Assembly (NCBI RefSeq): GCF_002105155.1 | Contig: NW_019029043.1 | Coordinates: forward strand, 151,001 to 215,000 | Source of the DNA: Lobosporangium transversale | Lineage: Eukaryota; Mortierellomycota; Mortierellomycetes; Mortierellales; Mortierellaceae | Reading direction: 5' to 3' | Length of the DNA stretch: 64,000 nucleotides | In this document: positions 33,973-47,702 of the stretch, one piece after another | How positions within the stretch are numbered: the stretch's first letter is position 1 | How the letters are laid out: each line of letters opens with the position of its first letter | Translations under genes and position numbers: made by a program | The notes under the pieces: generated by a model | Told to the model about the DNA's origin: nothing | Databases searched by the model: none | Seen by the model: only the letters and a program-made list of their open reading frames with translations

Positions 33973-35886
33973 CTACTTCTGCCATGATCCTATATCTTCC
34001 ATCAGGATCTCATCACTACCCTCAATGTTGTTATCAGCATCACCTACAGGACTTCCACCTGTCAATCCAGTTATAGAGTGAGTAGGAGACATAGCGTCCG
34101 AATATCCAGCACGTTTAACCATTTCAGCCTCAAATCGGAACAAGACCCAGATCCACCGTCTCAAAACCTCAAGACACTCCATCGTGAACACGCCACCCTC
34201 ATACTCTTCAATCTGAATATTCGATACCAACTTCAGCATCCATGTGGTTCGGAGCAAAAAGTCCAATACCATCGCCATGATATAAAAGGATCGTTCTTCA
34301 TAATGCAAGTAAGGTCGCATCTCTAGCCGATAGTACCATTTGCTGGTGCGATTATTACCATGGTTGCTTCCATTGACATTACCGTTGCTAGATGGTGAAC
34401 CCAAAAGGTTCATACTGCCACTGTTGCCTCCACTTGCCTGGCTTAACATGTCGTTCATAGATCCAATTTTGGGTGTTCCCGGAGACAAAGGTCCTGTGCT
34501 AATGCGAGAATTGACGCTATTGGATCCCGATCCCGGTGGCAAGACTTGGATTAGGTTCCAATCATGATAAATATCCCAATAGAATGAATAAAAGGAATTA
34601 AGAGCCACAAAAAAGAGCCTAATATGAATTATGAAATATCAGGGTTAATATCGTGCATATTGTGCTGATAACGTACTTTATATATATATATAAAAGACTT
34701 ACCATAAACGAAAGAGTGAGTTATCTGTGAAATATCCTTCATACTGTACGCCTTTTAGTGATGCTGCTTTTGACGCTTTCTGCATGGATGAAACAATGAT
34801 GACTGGAAAAGCTGATGCGTACTTAAGTGCATTCATAAGATGCCTTTCAACGGTGTAATTTGACTCAATATACTCTGAAAGGCACTGACGAAGACGAATA
34901 AAGTATGGAATGCTGTATTGAATGAATATCGAATGTGCACCGCCCAAATCAAGAAAGAGAAAAAAAAAAAAACACGAAACATTAGAAAAGATATGTTCCT
35001 GCATTGAGCTGTAGATGCTGCTGCTAAACAACCAATAACGTTAGCACTCGTACCTTGTCATGATAGGAACCAGGATACTGCTATAGCATGCGTCCGCATT
35101 CGTCCCGGTTCGGTCTAGAAACATTAGGCACAGCGCCACTGCCAAATCGCCAAAGACTCGAGCAAATGACGTCAAGATATCAGCGAGGATCACATCTGCG
35201 AATAACACCTCTGATTTGAATCCAGAAAATAAAGCCTTATTCATCGATCTATGAAAGAATGAGCCACAAGAGAATAAGTAACAACCATTGAGCTATGATC
35301 CAAGACCGATCTATATAATCAAATAATGTTGATTTCAAGCTAGTAGTGCGAAATACCTTAAGAATCGATAGCGTTCCTTTTTGAAAAGTATGTTAAATGG
35401 GAGGAAGATCATGGCTAGAATTGTCAGATATCCAATGATAGGGACTATAATTCCTGCACGTGTATTATCGGGTAGTCCCATGCCTCCTCTAATGACTCCT
35501 GCTGATGAATTTGTGTTGCCTCCTTTGTTTCTGTTGTTTCCAGAATTAGATGATCCAGCCACAACCCATTTGTACATCCACATGTTGACCAGGACCATAA
35601 AGAGAAAGGCCACTCCGAGGGTATAGATGGATCGGTAGAGGGCTGAAAGAGCTGTTGATTTATTGACGACTTTGTCTCCTCGGGAATGCCTCGGATGGTT
35701 TGTATAAACTCCTGAAAGGGGTGGGCTAGAGAACAAGAGATTGGAGACATCAACTCGCAAATACGAAAGGATATGGAGGTTGCTCGCCCAAGCAAAAATG
35801 CCAATGCAGCCCATCAACAGGACTCTGTATGGGAGTGGTACTGTTCCTGAGAAGTCCCACTCCTCAAAGATATTGCCAATGTCCAT
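33973..35886 (-). CDS. ERD1: EXS-domain membrane protein, Erd1-like
   Basis: Four exons: 35357-35886, 35054-35248, 34703-34912, 33973-34618 (526 residues, phases close; ATG at 35886 rather than the TTG codon upstream). Multiple hydrophobic segments and the EXS signature run across exons 2-4: SEVLFADVILADILTSFARV, SIPYFIRLRQCLSEY, LKYASAFPVIIVS, then WDIYHDWNL and LEVLRRWIWVLFRFE. It is shorter than SYG1/XPR1 and lacks an SPX domain, which points to the Erd1 type. In yeast, Erd1 acts in the Golgi, in phosphate recycling and retention of glycosyltransferases and HDEL proteins. Asn/Gly-rich loops are inserted in exons 1 and 4. Confidence 0.88.
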
Positions 35887-37723
35887 TGTGACCAATTGGC
35901 TAGATGTATTTCGATTGTCTGTTTACTAGACTCTATCTTGTTCAAAAGGGACGATAATAATAACACTAAAGATGGCTAAGAGGGGTATCAGGTTATATAA
36001 TGAAAAAAGTCGTGAAAGATGAAGAACAAAAGAAGGCAGATGAGAAAAGATGAAGTACCGGACAGAATATAAAATGATGAATAAATACGATGTAAATAAA
36101 TGAATAAATGAAGAGATGCAAGAATAAGTAAAGAGTAAAGAATATTCTTCAGTTTAAGTTTGATGGAGATGAGATGAAGAGAATGAAGAAATACTTCATT
36201 CCAAGTGTTGAAGGGCACAAAGGAAAGGACAAAGCAAAGGCGCCCAAAAGCCACAGCACATGCGAAAGAGGTTGATCTGGTCCAATCCGGGGATCTAACG
36301 CCCAAACTGATGTTACACACGCATCGTGGCATGCCATTAAAGATATTTCTATTTTGAGCCCTCTGATTATATCTGATTATACTCGCGTCAACTGGGAAAC
36401 AAATCCTTCATTCTTGGATCTAGTGATACAAGAGTGAATACATCTAGATTTTGCTACATTAGCTATTTAGAAAGTTTGGGGATCCGAATGTAAAAGAAGC
36501 ATTGAACAAGTTCGCTTCCATGCGTGCTACACCATTGTCCTTCAAAGGACGGGTGATCAGAAGATGTGTCCAAAATCCTAATTCTTCTTTTACTCTCTAA
36601 AAGAAATACCATCTAACCCGAGTACCATTTATTGAAGGGTATATAACTGGCTCGTAAGTTGTGATCCTGATAATAAGGACGCTCATCATTAAAATGAGTA
36701 TTTGATACTAAACATGAATAGAATGTTGAGTTGTTTTCCAAATGGTCAACCACATACAATAAGATACGATGGTGGCAACAGCCTTTGTTATCTTATCTAC
36801 TCAGCCAATGCTGTCAGATCAAGCTTGTACGGCAGCATAGCTGGTTAGGCTTTTTTTTCTAATGCTCATCCAGGAAAAAAAGATTTGGAGTAGTGAAACA
36901 GTCTCATTGATTTTTGGTCGTGTGGGTCGTGGACGCACAGGTAATCAATTATACGAATATGCAGGAAGCGAGGGGGCCACCTCAAGAAACCCCAGAATTT
37001 GGATTACAAGGTTCGCAGTCCCATCATCTCAAAACACAACAACAACAACAACAAAAAAAAAGTCGTGTGTGTAATGTGGAGTTACAATTGTATACTTCTG
37101 AGGATAAGAAAGAGAAGAGGATAAGGATATGACTTACGATTTAGCGAATCGACTATGCATGCAAATGCTAGCCTAGCTGCTTTAAAAAAAAAGCGGATGT
37201 GCGTAATAAAAAGTCGCTAGTGAAAGAAGGAGATGGAGAGTTTATCTTCAAAGATTTGACTATGTGTCACCTTGAGTAGTGTCTTTTGTCTGTCAGCAAT
37301 CTAAAAAATTCGTTTAATACGAACTAAAGGCTAGAAGGCATGTGGCTTGTATCCGGCGAAGCGTCTTCCTCACCTTCTCCTTTAAAAAGAAGCCTCATTG
37401 TGTTGAGAGATCTTTTTCTTTCTTTCTCTCTTTTTTTTTTTTGTTTTGTTTTTTTTTTTATTCTGTACCCTTTCACTCGACAACCTCCTTCACACTTCGA
37501 GACGAGCGAATCAGTTTTTTATTTATTATTTGCATTCTTCATTCAGTCATTCTTTCGCTCGAATCTCATTCACCTTTTTTTTTTTTTTTTTTTTTTTTTT
37601 TTGCATACTTTCATTTTCATTTGTGTATTAATTCTATTGCATTTTTTTTTTTTGCATTCATATCATTTCACTTCATCATCCACCTTATATCCCTTACTCA
37701 TAAATATATAAAGACCAGTAAAA
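35887..37723. promoter_or_regulatory. Divergent intergenic region between ERD1 and CAD
   Basis: 1.8 kb between oppositely transcribed genes. The final ~300 bases are T/C-rich on the CAD strand, with a T24 run at ~37579-37602, as is common in fungal promoters. Frames around 36860-37130 look vaguely coding but match nothing I know. No motif is assigned. Confidence 0.4.
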
Positions 37724-40700
37724 ATGCCTTCCCAAGTCCATGCCGAGGCTGTTAACCCTCTTCCTCATCCTCCTGTTACTGGCGCCCCTTGCGAGCAACC
37801 CAATGCCACTATCGCTACGTTGGTCTTTCGAGATGGCACCTCTTATCAGGGTATCTCCTTTGGTGCTGAGACCAAGAGCATTGCCGGCGAGTGTGTCTTC
37901 CAGACAGGTATGGGATCCATTGCATTTTGCATTTGAGCTTCGACAGTTTGCCCCATTCGTGTGAATATCCCAACCCTTCTCCATCATTGTGGGGTAACAA
38001 GCCGCGCACAGATCGCGTGTTCACTTTATCTCCCTCCATATCACAGTCTCTCACCTTTCCATGTTCTCGACTTTTTGTTGCATTGCTTGCATCTAGGTAT
38101 GGTCGGATACCCCGAGTCCGTAACCGATCCCTCATACAGAGGTCAGATCCTTGTCTTGACCTTCCCCTTGGTTGGAAACTATGGTGTGCCCTCACGTGAG
38201 ACCATGGATCCTCTTCTCAAGGACTTGCCAAAGTACTTTGAGTCGAACGAGATCCACGTTGCTGGTCTAATCATCGGTCAGTATTCCCAAGACTTTTCCC
38301 ACTACCTTGCTGCATCCTCGCTTGGTGATTGGCTCAAGGAGAACAACATCCCTGCCATCTATGGAATCGACACCAGGGCCTTGACCAAGAAGATCCGTTC
38401 CCAGGGTGCCATGCTCGGAAAAATCCTGTTCCCCACTGCTGTTGTCGGTCCCACTATCGTCCCTGCCGAAGCTGAATGGATGAAGGAGTACCAGAATATT
38501 GACTGGGTTGACCCTAATTCTCGCAACCTGATTGCTGAAGGTATGCTTTCTTTATAGTTTCTCTTTGCATCCCTCGCTATCATCCATTGATTGATGGACC
38601 AACTGATCTACTTGATACATTCTCACTAAATTCACTGAACCCTATTATACTTTCCTCTGAGTGATCAATAGTCTCTCTCAAGGAGCCAAAGATCTACGCA
38701 CCCGAGTCTTCGACCGCTCTCTTGGGACCTAACGGAAAGCCTCTTCGCATCGTTACTGTCGATGTCGGAATGGTATGAGCAGCAGGGATTGTGGTTTCTC
38801 GGAATATGATGTCAACTAGACTAGACCAATATCTAACCTCTGATGCTGTTTATCTTTTTTTTTTTTTTTTTTTTTTTTTTCTTTCTTCAAAAACAGAAAT
38901 ACAACCAACTCCGCTGCTTTGTGACTCGTGGTGTAGAGGTCAAGGTGGTTCCCTACGACTATGATTTCAATGCTGATACAGACTATGATGGTCTTTTCAT
39001 CTCCAACGGTCCTGGAGACCCAATCATGAATACTACCACCATCGCCAATTTGACCAAGGCTGTCCAGATTGCTCGCACCCCTATCTTTGGTATTTGCTTG
39101 GGTCATCAGCTCTTGGCCCTTGCTTCTGGAGCTTCCACCAAGAAGATGAAGTTTGGTAACCGTGGTCACAACATCCCTTGCACAAACATGGTAACTGGAC
39201 GTTGCTACATTCTTTCACCAGGTAAAAAGCAAAGAGCTCGGTGTTGTTTTTGGATAAAGAAGAAAAAGAAAAGAAAAAGAAAGATGCAATATGACTTCGG
39301 ATAGAGTCCAGTAACTTACAAATATCCTTTCGTTTTGGCACACACAATTAGAAACCATGTTATGCTGTCGATGCCAGCTCACTTCCCGACTCCTCATAGA
39401 GTTTGTTTATCAACGCCAACGACGGTTCTAAATGAGGGTATCATGCACAAGACTCTGCCATCTTCACTTTATCTCCCTCCATATCACAGTCTCTCACCTT
39501 TCCATGTTCTCGACTTTTTGTTGCATTGCTTGCATCTAGGTATGGTCGGATACCCCGAGTCCGTAACCGATCCCTCATACAGAGGTCAGATCCTTGTCTT
39601 GACCTTCCCCTTGGTTGGAAACTATGGTGTGCCCTCACGTGAGACCATGGATCCTCTTCTCAAGGACTTGCCAAAGTACTTTGAGTCGAACGAGATCCAC
39701 GTTGCTGGTCTAATCATCGGTCAGTATTCCCAAGACTTTTCCCACTACCTTGCTGCATCCTCGCTTGGTGATTGGCTCAAGGAGAACAACATCCCTGCCA
39801 TCTATGGAATCGACACCAGGGCCTTGACCAAGAAGATCCGTTCCCAGGGTGCCATGCTCGGAAAAATCCTGTTCCCCACTGCTGTTGTCGGTCCCACTAT
39901 CGTCCCTGCCGAAGCTGAATGGATGAAGGAGTACCAGAATATTGACTGGGTTGACCCTAATTCTCGCAACCTGGTTGCTGAAGGTATGCTTTCTTTATAG
40001 TTTCTCTTTGCATCCCTCGCTATCATCCATTGATTGATGGACCAACTGATCTACTTGATACATTCTCACTAAATTCACTGAACCCTATTATACTTTCCTC
40101 TGAGTGATCAATAGTCTCTCTCAAGGAGCCAAAGATCTACGCACCCGAGTCTTCGACCGCTCTCTTGGGACCTAACGGAAAGCCTCTTCGCATCGTTACT
40201 GTCGATGTCGGAATGGTATGAGCAGCAGGGATTGTGGTTTCTCGGAATATGATGTCAACTAGACTAGACCAATATCTAACCTCTGATGCTGTTTATCTTT
40301 TTTTTTTTTTTTTTTTTTTTTTTCTTTCTTCAAAAACAGAAATACAACCAACTCCGCTGCTTTGTGACTCGTGGTGTAGAGGTCAAGGTGGTTCCCTACG
40401 ACTATGATTTCAATGCTGATACAGACTATGATGGTCTTTTCATCTCCAACGGTCCTGGAGACCCAATCATGAATACTACCACCATCGCCAATTTGACCAA
40501 GGCTGTCCAGATTGCTCGCACCCCTATCTTTGGTATTTGCTTGGGTCATCAGCTCTTGGCCCTTGCTTCTGGAGCTTCCACCAAGAAGATGAAGTTTGGT
40601 AACCGTGGTCACAACATCCCTTGCACAAACATGGTAACTGGACGTTGCTACATTTCTTCACAGGTAAAGCAAAGAGCTCGGTGTTGTTTTGGCATAAAGA

Positions 40701-43700
40701 AGAAAAAGAAAAGAAAAAGAAGATGCAATATGACTTCGGATAGAGTCCCAGTAACTTACAAATATCCTTTCGTATGTTTGCACACACAATTAGAACCATG
40801 GTTATGCTGTCGATGCCAGCTCACTTCCCGACTCCTTCATAGAGTTGTTTATCAACGCCAACGACGGTTCTAATGAGGGTATCATGCACAAGACTCTGCC
40901 GATCTTCTCTGTCCAGTTCCATCCCGAGTCCACTCCTGGTCCTCGTGATACCGAGTTCTTGTTTGATGTATTCATCAGCTCTGTGGTCGACTTTAGAAAG
41001 ACAGGTGTGTTGAAGCCCATCACCATGCCTGGCGGCACCAAGGAGGAGGCAGCAGCGCTCAACCCTCGGGTCAATGTCCGCAAAGTCCTTGTTCTTGGAT
41101 CTGGTGGTCTGTCAATCGGTCAGGCTGGAGAGTTTGATTATTCTGGTTCACAGGCCATTAAGGCCTTGAAGGAAGAAGGCATCTACACGGTCTTGATCAA
41201 CCCCAACATTGCCACTATCCAGACCTCGAAGGGTCTTGCAGACAAGGTCTACTTCTTGCCTGTCACTCCCGAGTTTGTGCGCAAGGTCATCCTCCGTGAG
41301 AAGCCTGATGGTATTTATGTCACCTTTGGAGGTCAAACAGCCTTGTCTGTGGGCATCAAGATGAAGGACGAGTTTGCAGGTCTCGGTGTCCGTGTTCTGG
41401 GTACACCTATCGATACCATCATCGCCACTGAGGATCGTGAAGTGTTTGCTCAGCGCATGTTGTCGATTGGCGAGAAGATTGCCCAGGCTCAGACAGCTGT
41501 CACTGTGCAGGAGGCTCTTGCAGCAGCCAACCAGATTGGTTATCCCGTCATTTGCCGTGCTGCCTATGCTCTCGGAGGACTTGGTTCTGGATTTGCTAAC
41601 AATGATCAAGAATTGGCAGAGCTAACATCCAAGGCCTTTGCCACATCGCCTCAGGTGCTGATTGAGCGGTCGATGAAGGGCTGGAAGGAGATCGAATACG
41701 AGGTCGTGCGTGATTGCCGTGACAACTGTATCACTGTCTGTAACATGGAGAACTTTGACCCTCTGGGCATTCACACCGGAGACTCGATCGTTGTTGCACC
41801 CTCGCAGACTCTTTCGGATGAGGACTACAATATGCTTCGCACCACAGCCGTCAATGTCATCCGTCACTTGGGAGTGGTCGGAGAGTGTAACATCCAGTAT
41901 GCACTCAATCCCTTCTCAAAGGAGTACTGCATTATTGAGGTCAATGCTCGTCTGTCGCGTTCGTCGGCTCTTGCTAGTAAGGCCACTGGTTACCCCTTGG
42001 CATTTGTCGCTGCCAAGCTTGGTCTCAACATCCCCTTGAACGAGATTTCCAACTCTGTGACCAAGGTGACATGCGCCTGCTTCGAGCCCTCGCTCGACTA
42101 TGTTGTTGTCAAGATGCCTCGCTGGGATCTGAACAAGTTTGATCGTGTCTCAAAGAGTCTGTCATCGTCGATGAAGTCTGTGGGAGAAGTCATGGCCATT
42201 GGTCGTACCTTTGAGGAGACGATTCAGAAGGCTATCCGAGCAATTGATCCTTCCTTGGTCGGTTTCGCACCCAAGCAGTCGTATGATGTGATTGATGATG
42301 AGTTGACCAACCCCAGCGACCAGCGTGTGTTTGCGATTGCGAATGCACTCCAGAAGGGTTATTCCGTAGATCGTATCTGGGAGCTGACCAAGATTGACAA
42401 GTGGTTCTTGAACAAGCTGGAGAACATTGTTAAGCTCGAGAAGACACTCGGCAACTATGGTGCTACAGACCTGCCTATCAACTTGCTCCGCTCAGCCAAG
42501 CAGCTCGGCTTCTCGGATCGTCAGATTGCCACAGCCATCTCTAGCAACGAGCTCTCTGTCCGCCGCCTGCGCACAGATGCAGGAGTGACACCATTTGTCA
42601 AGCAGATCGATACAGTTGCAGCCGAGTTCCCAGCCTTCACCAACTATCTGTACATGACCTACAATGCTGTTGAGCACGACATTGCATTCGAGGACAAGGG
42701 TGTGATGGTGTTGGGATCAGGAGTGTACCGCATTGGTTCATCTGTCGAGTTTGACTGGTGCGCTGTCCGAGCTATCCGCACTCTTCGCAGCCGTGGTGTC
42801 AAGACTGTCATGGTCAACTACAATCCTGAGACAGTCTCAACAGACTATGATGAGGCTGATCGCCTGTACTTTGAGAACATCAATCTGGAGCGCATTCTTG
42901 ACATCTATGAGATCGAGTCATCGTCCGGTGTAGTGATCACTATGGGTGGTCAGACTCCCAACAACATTGCTCTGCCATTGCACCGTCAGAACGTCAAGAT
43001 CCTGGGAACGTCGCCTGAGATGATTGACAATGCTGAGAATCGGTACAAGTTCTCGCGTATGTTGGACCAGATCAATGTGGATCAGCCTCTGTGGAAGGAG
43101 TTGACTTCGTTGACAGAAGCTGGAGACTTCTGTAACAAGGTTGGATACCCAGTCTTGGTGCGTCCATCATATGTGTTGTCGGGAGCAGCCATGAACGTGG
43201 TCTACTCTCCTGATGACTTGGCCAACTACTTGGGCCAGGCCACAGCTGTCTCACGCGAGCACCCTGTGGTGATCTCCAAGTACATTGAGGATGCCAAGGA
43301 GATTGAGATGGATGCGATTGCTGTCAACGGAAAGATGGTGATGCATGTGATCTCTGAGCACGTCGAGAATGCTGGTGTGCACTCTGGAGATGCTACTCTG
43401 ATTCTTCCACCTCAGGATTTGGACCCCGAGACGATCCGTAAGATCGAGGCAGCTACAGCCAAGATTGGACAGGCCTTGGATGTCACTGGGTGCTTCAACA
43501 TCCAGTTCATTGCCAAGGACAACGAGATCAAGGTTATTGAGTGCAACTTGCGTGCATCACGCTCGATGCCATTTGTGTCCAAGGTGATGGAGGTTGATCT
43601 GATCGAGATGGCGACCAATGCCATGTTGGGCTTCCCTGTTGAACCCTATCCCGAGACACCTATTCCCAAGACTGGCTATGTCGGCATCAAGGTCCCTCAG

Positions 43701-46463
43701 TTCTCGTTCTCGCGCCTGTCAGGAGCCGATCCTGTTCTTGGAGTGGAGATGGCCTCGACCGGAGAGGTTGCATGCTTTGGCAAGGACAAGTACGAGGCGT
43801 ACATCAAGGCTATGGTCTCGACTGGCTTCACACTGCCCAAGAAGAACATTCTTTTGTCAATTGGTTCGTTCAAGGAGAAACAAGAGATGCTCCCAGCTGT
43901 CAAGCGTCTGCGCTCACTCGGCTACAACTTGTTTGCCACCGCTGGTACGGCTGACTTCATGAACGAGCACGATGTGCCTGTCAAGTACTTGGAGACACTT
44001 GAGGAAGGAGGAGACAATCAACAAAAGTCCGAGTACTCACTCAACCAGCACTTGGCCAACAACTTGATTGACCTGTACATCAATTTGCCCTCCAAGAACC
44101 GCTACCGCCGTCCAGCCAGCTATGTCTCAAAGGGTTACCGTACTCGTCGTATGGCTGTTGACTTTTCGATTCCTCTGATCACAAATGTCAAGTGCGCCAA
44201 GCTGTTTATTGAGGCTCTTGCACGACACAAGGAGATTGAGATTGAGACTGTGGATTATAAATCTAGCAACCGCACGATGACGCTGCCTGGTTTGATCAAC
44301 ATCCAGGCTCTTGTTCCTGGCATCTCGACTGCGGCCAGCAAGGACTTTGAGAATGTGTCCAAGTCATCGATTGCATCTGGATTCACGATTGTTGGAGCCA
44401 TGGCAACAGGATCTCCCAAGGGTGTGGAGGACAGCGCTAGCTTAGCGATTGCATTGACCAACACTCGCAACCATGCTCACTGCGACTACTACTTGTCGAT
44501 GAACGCCAATGTCGACAATGTCAACAACCGCCTCAAGGAGACTGCAGCTTTGTTCATTCCATTCTCACCTATTGCAGGCCGTGCGATGGCCAATGTTTCA
44601 GAAGCAGCCAAGTACTTTAGCACATGGCCTGTCAACAGCCCTGTAGTGACCGATGCCAAGGGTACAGATCTGGCCTCGATCTTGCTCCTAGCCAGCCTCC
44701 ACAACCGCTCGGTTCACATCACAGGAGTGTCGAGCCGTGATGACATGGCCTTGATTGCAATGAGCAAGGACAAGGGTCTTCAGGTGACATGCGACATTGA
44801 GGTCTACTCCTTGTTCTTGACACAGGAGGAGGTCAGCTCGAAGCTGTTGCCAACTAAGGTTGAGCAGGATGCTTTCTGGGCCAGTCTCGATGTCTTTGAC
44901 TGCTTCACGGTTGGTTCGTTGCCTTACCGCCTTGCAACCGAGAAGGGCTCTGCTGTTGCATCCACTGGTATTGCTGAGACCCTCCCTCTGTTGATCGATG
45001 CAGTCAACAAGGGCCGCTTGACCATGCAGGATGTTATTGCCAAGCTGTACACCAACCCTCGCAAGATCTTCTCACTCCCTGAGCAGAAGGATTCGTATGT
45101 TGAGATTGAGACTGACCGTGTGTGTGTTCCCTCTACTCAGGAAGGACCTTTCGCAGGCAAGTCGTTGACTGGCACAGTCCATCGCGTGGTCCTCCATGGA
45201 GAGACTGCATACTTGGATGGGGCATGGTACACCACAGGAGCAGAGGGCCAGGATTTGTCGAGCTTGACCCAGACGACGGTTGTCAGCGCTGCCAAGCCTG
45301 TGGAGAAGATCACTATCCCAACCTCAACTCAGACAACCATGCATTCGCCTCGTCTCGGACCTTCAGTTGAGCTTTCAGTCCCTCCGACTCCGAAGATGCG
45401 TCCAAGCGACAGTGGTCGGCGCGGCAGCATCCAGGGCTCTGCCGCTGATATCGCAGCAGCAACACATACGGTTTTGACGCCTGCTCTTATTGCCAAAGAG
45501 TCGTTACCTTCGTCGATTGGACGGATATTGAACAACTCACCATTCTCTCATCGGCACATTCTTTCCTCCAAGCAGTTTGACCGCAACGAGCTCCACACTC
45601 TGTTCAGCTTGGCTCATGAGATGCGCACTCAAGTGGAGCGTTACGGATCGATTGACTTGCTCCACGGCAAGGTGATGTGCTCAATGTTCTATGAGCCTTC
45701 GACTCGTACCTCATGCTCGTTCTCAGCTGCTATGAACCGTCTTGGTGGTACGGTTGTCAACGTGGATGGAACATCGTCCTCGGTAGTCAAGGGAGAGACT
45801 CTTGCGGACACTGTGCGTACATTGGCATGCTATGGTGATCTGGTTGTGCTCCGCCACCCCGAGCCAGGCAGTGCAGCAGTAGCAGCCAAGTACTCAAAGG
45901 TACCGGTGATTAATGCAGGTGATGGTGTGGGTGAGCATCCTACTCAGGCCTTCTTGGACGTGTATACGATCCGTGAGGAATTGGGAACAGTCAATGGTTT
46001 GACGATCACATTGGTGGGAGATCTCAAGAACGGTCGTACGGTCCACTCGTTGGTCAAGTTGCTGGCGTACTACTCTGTGACATTGAACTTTGTCTCACCA
46101 GCGTCGCTCCAGATGCCTGAGGAGGTCAAGACCGAGTTGCTGAAGGCAGGAGTTGTCTACTACGAATACACGGACCTGAATGAGGTCATTGGGGTTTCGG
46201 ATGTGGTTTATGTGACGCGAGTGCAAAAGGAGCGATTCGCAGATCTGGCGGAATATGAGAGTGTCAAGAGTGCATACATCATCAACAACAAGATGATGTC
46301 CAAGGCCAAGACGCAGATGGTGGTGATGCACCCATTGCCGCGTGTGACGGAGATTGAGCCTGAGGTTGACTTTGATCAACGTGCCGCATACTTCCGTCAG
46401 ATGAGATATGGACTCTATGTGCGCATGGCTTTGTTGGCATTGGTCCTTGCCAAGTCCAACTAA
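37724..46463 (+). CDS. URA2: CAD protein: glutamine-dependent CPSase, inactive DHOase-like domain, aspartate transcarbamylase
   Basis: Exon set giving one continuous protein: 37724-37907, 39540-39983, 40115-40215, 40340-40663, 40794-46463 (2240 residues, close to yeast Ura2). It makes carbamoyl phosphate from glutamine, bicarbonate and ATP, then carbamoyl aspartate, the first steps of UMP synthesis. The glutaminase domain has nucleophile C310 in GICLGHQLL and QFHPES at ~392. Two ATP-grasp CPSase halves follow, then a dihydroorotase-like domain (~1500-1880) whose metal-binding HxH is replaced ([13 protein letters not shown]), as in other fungi. ATCase carries YEPSTRTS (~1981), HPTQAF and HPLPR. 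A second copy of exons 2-5' (38020-39462) lies upstream in tandem; see the repeat entry. Confidence 0.92.
38020..40900 (+). repeat. Tandem 1.44-kb duplication inside the CAD gene
   Basis: Copy A is 38020-39462 and copy B 39463-40900. Each starts within intron 1 (TTCACTTTATCTCC) and ends inside exon 5 (AAGACTCTGCC). The first ~1190 bases are identical apart from one substitution (Ile to Val codon at 38531/39974), including an equal T26 run. The last ~250 bases of copy A differ from copy B by about eleven small indels or changes, mostly in homopolymers. Copy A's exon 4 end and exon 5 are thereby frameshifted, while copy B reads correctly into the rest of the gene. An assembly overlap error is the simplest explanation. 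Confidence 0.93.
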
Positions 46464-47702
46464 GAAACAGAAGACATAAGCTGATGATAGATTGTTTAGT
46501 TTCTTCTCTTTTTCTTATCGCTTCATTAGTGTATAGTTTGTTTTTCTAATCATTTTACCATATATTCATTTTCGTATTTCATCTGTACCTTTTCTTTTCC
46601 ATCGTCAGTAAATAATAACAGTATATATATACATGTATAACAATAAAATAGGCTGACTTTACTGATTAAAGTCGAGTACAAGTATAACTTTTAAAAATCT
46701 ATTTTGTTCATTTCAATCATCGCAGCTGTGTTGAGAGGCAAAAAAACAAAGACGTCATGAAAGTAAAATAAAATAAAATAAACTGTTGTTGCTTGTCCAA
46801 ATACCAAAGATCCAAGGTCACCTTGTCAATGCTCTTGCCGAGCAACTCCCTTAAAGATTTTCTTTTTACGTCTTCGTGGATAATTACTCCTTGAACATCA
46901 AGCTACTTCATGATTCGAGAGAACAAAGGAACTGGTGCTTGTGGAACTGCAAGGAACCAGGCAGAGATCATCCAAGGGGAACTCCGAGTCGACAAAGGCG
47001 TCAAGTTGGACTGGGATACTTCGTTCTGGGTGGAGAACCGTAGTAGGGAAAATTTTAGTTGCCTTTTGACAAGACAATGGGTCTGTTAAGATGTTGACAA
47101 CCACACACGGAATTTTAAATGTCGTAAAAATACGAAACGGGCCTTTGGTGATTTTCTCCAAGAAAAGACCTCAATGTCCCAAGGGTTCATTGGCGACTAC
47201 AACTATTGTAGATCAACTGAGGCCATATTATATATAACCTAACAGTCCTCACGACTCAACAAGGTTGTCCCTCTTTTTTTTTTTCCTCTGTAGTTACTAG
47301 ACACCTCAGCCTAAAAAGCAGGCTCCTTCCTCTTCTCACTCGCACCCACTGGGGGATTCCCGACGTGAACATGTCTGGTCTTTTTAACTCTGTTTTCCTC
47401 GCCATCCTATGTAAACCAACAGTCCTCTTTGTTACAACAACAAGGCGAAACTGTTTAAAGAGCTTCTTCCTACACCCAGAATTAAAGTTTATTCTGTTCA
47501 ACTTTTTTAGCGACTACGTAAATTTGCACAAAACTATTCAAACGATTGAAGGGAGGACAGAGTTTGCGCTTGCAGCAACAGTCATTCATTGCATAACAGC
47601 AGTAAGCAACCTTGGCTTGCTTCATTATAATATGACCCATACGTGTGTTTTTTATTAGATCTTATTGCTGTTATTACTATAATTATTATATTTATTATTT
47701 AT
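46464..47702. other. CAD 3' flank and intergenic
   Basis: AT-rich 3' region after the CAD stop (AATAAAATA at about 46641). Apart from the weak ORF at 46907-47161, no gene is supported. Confidence 0.4.
46907..47161 (-). pseudogene. Possible gene relic, no start codon
   Basis: About 85 codons of natural-looking protein (PCVVVNILTDPLS, TVLHPERSIPVQLDAFVDSEFP) open on the minus strand, but without ATG. A neighbouring frame starting at ~47192 (MNPWDIEVFSWR) would join it after one shift. Family unknown; it may be a decayed copy of a multigene family. Confidence 0.25.

Noticed and set aside
36862-37132. Overlapping frames between ERD1 and CAD
   Set aside because: Partly coding-like text but short, with a Gln/Lys run from a CAA repeat; no recognisable domain.
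38843-39304. ORF opening with a run of Phe then CAD-like sequence (and its copy at 40286)
   Set aside because: It is CAD exon 4 read through the T26 tract of the preceding intron; the exon begins at 38897/40340.
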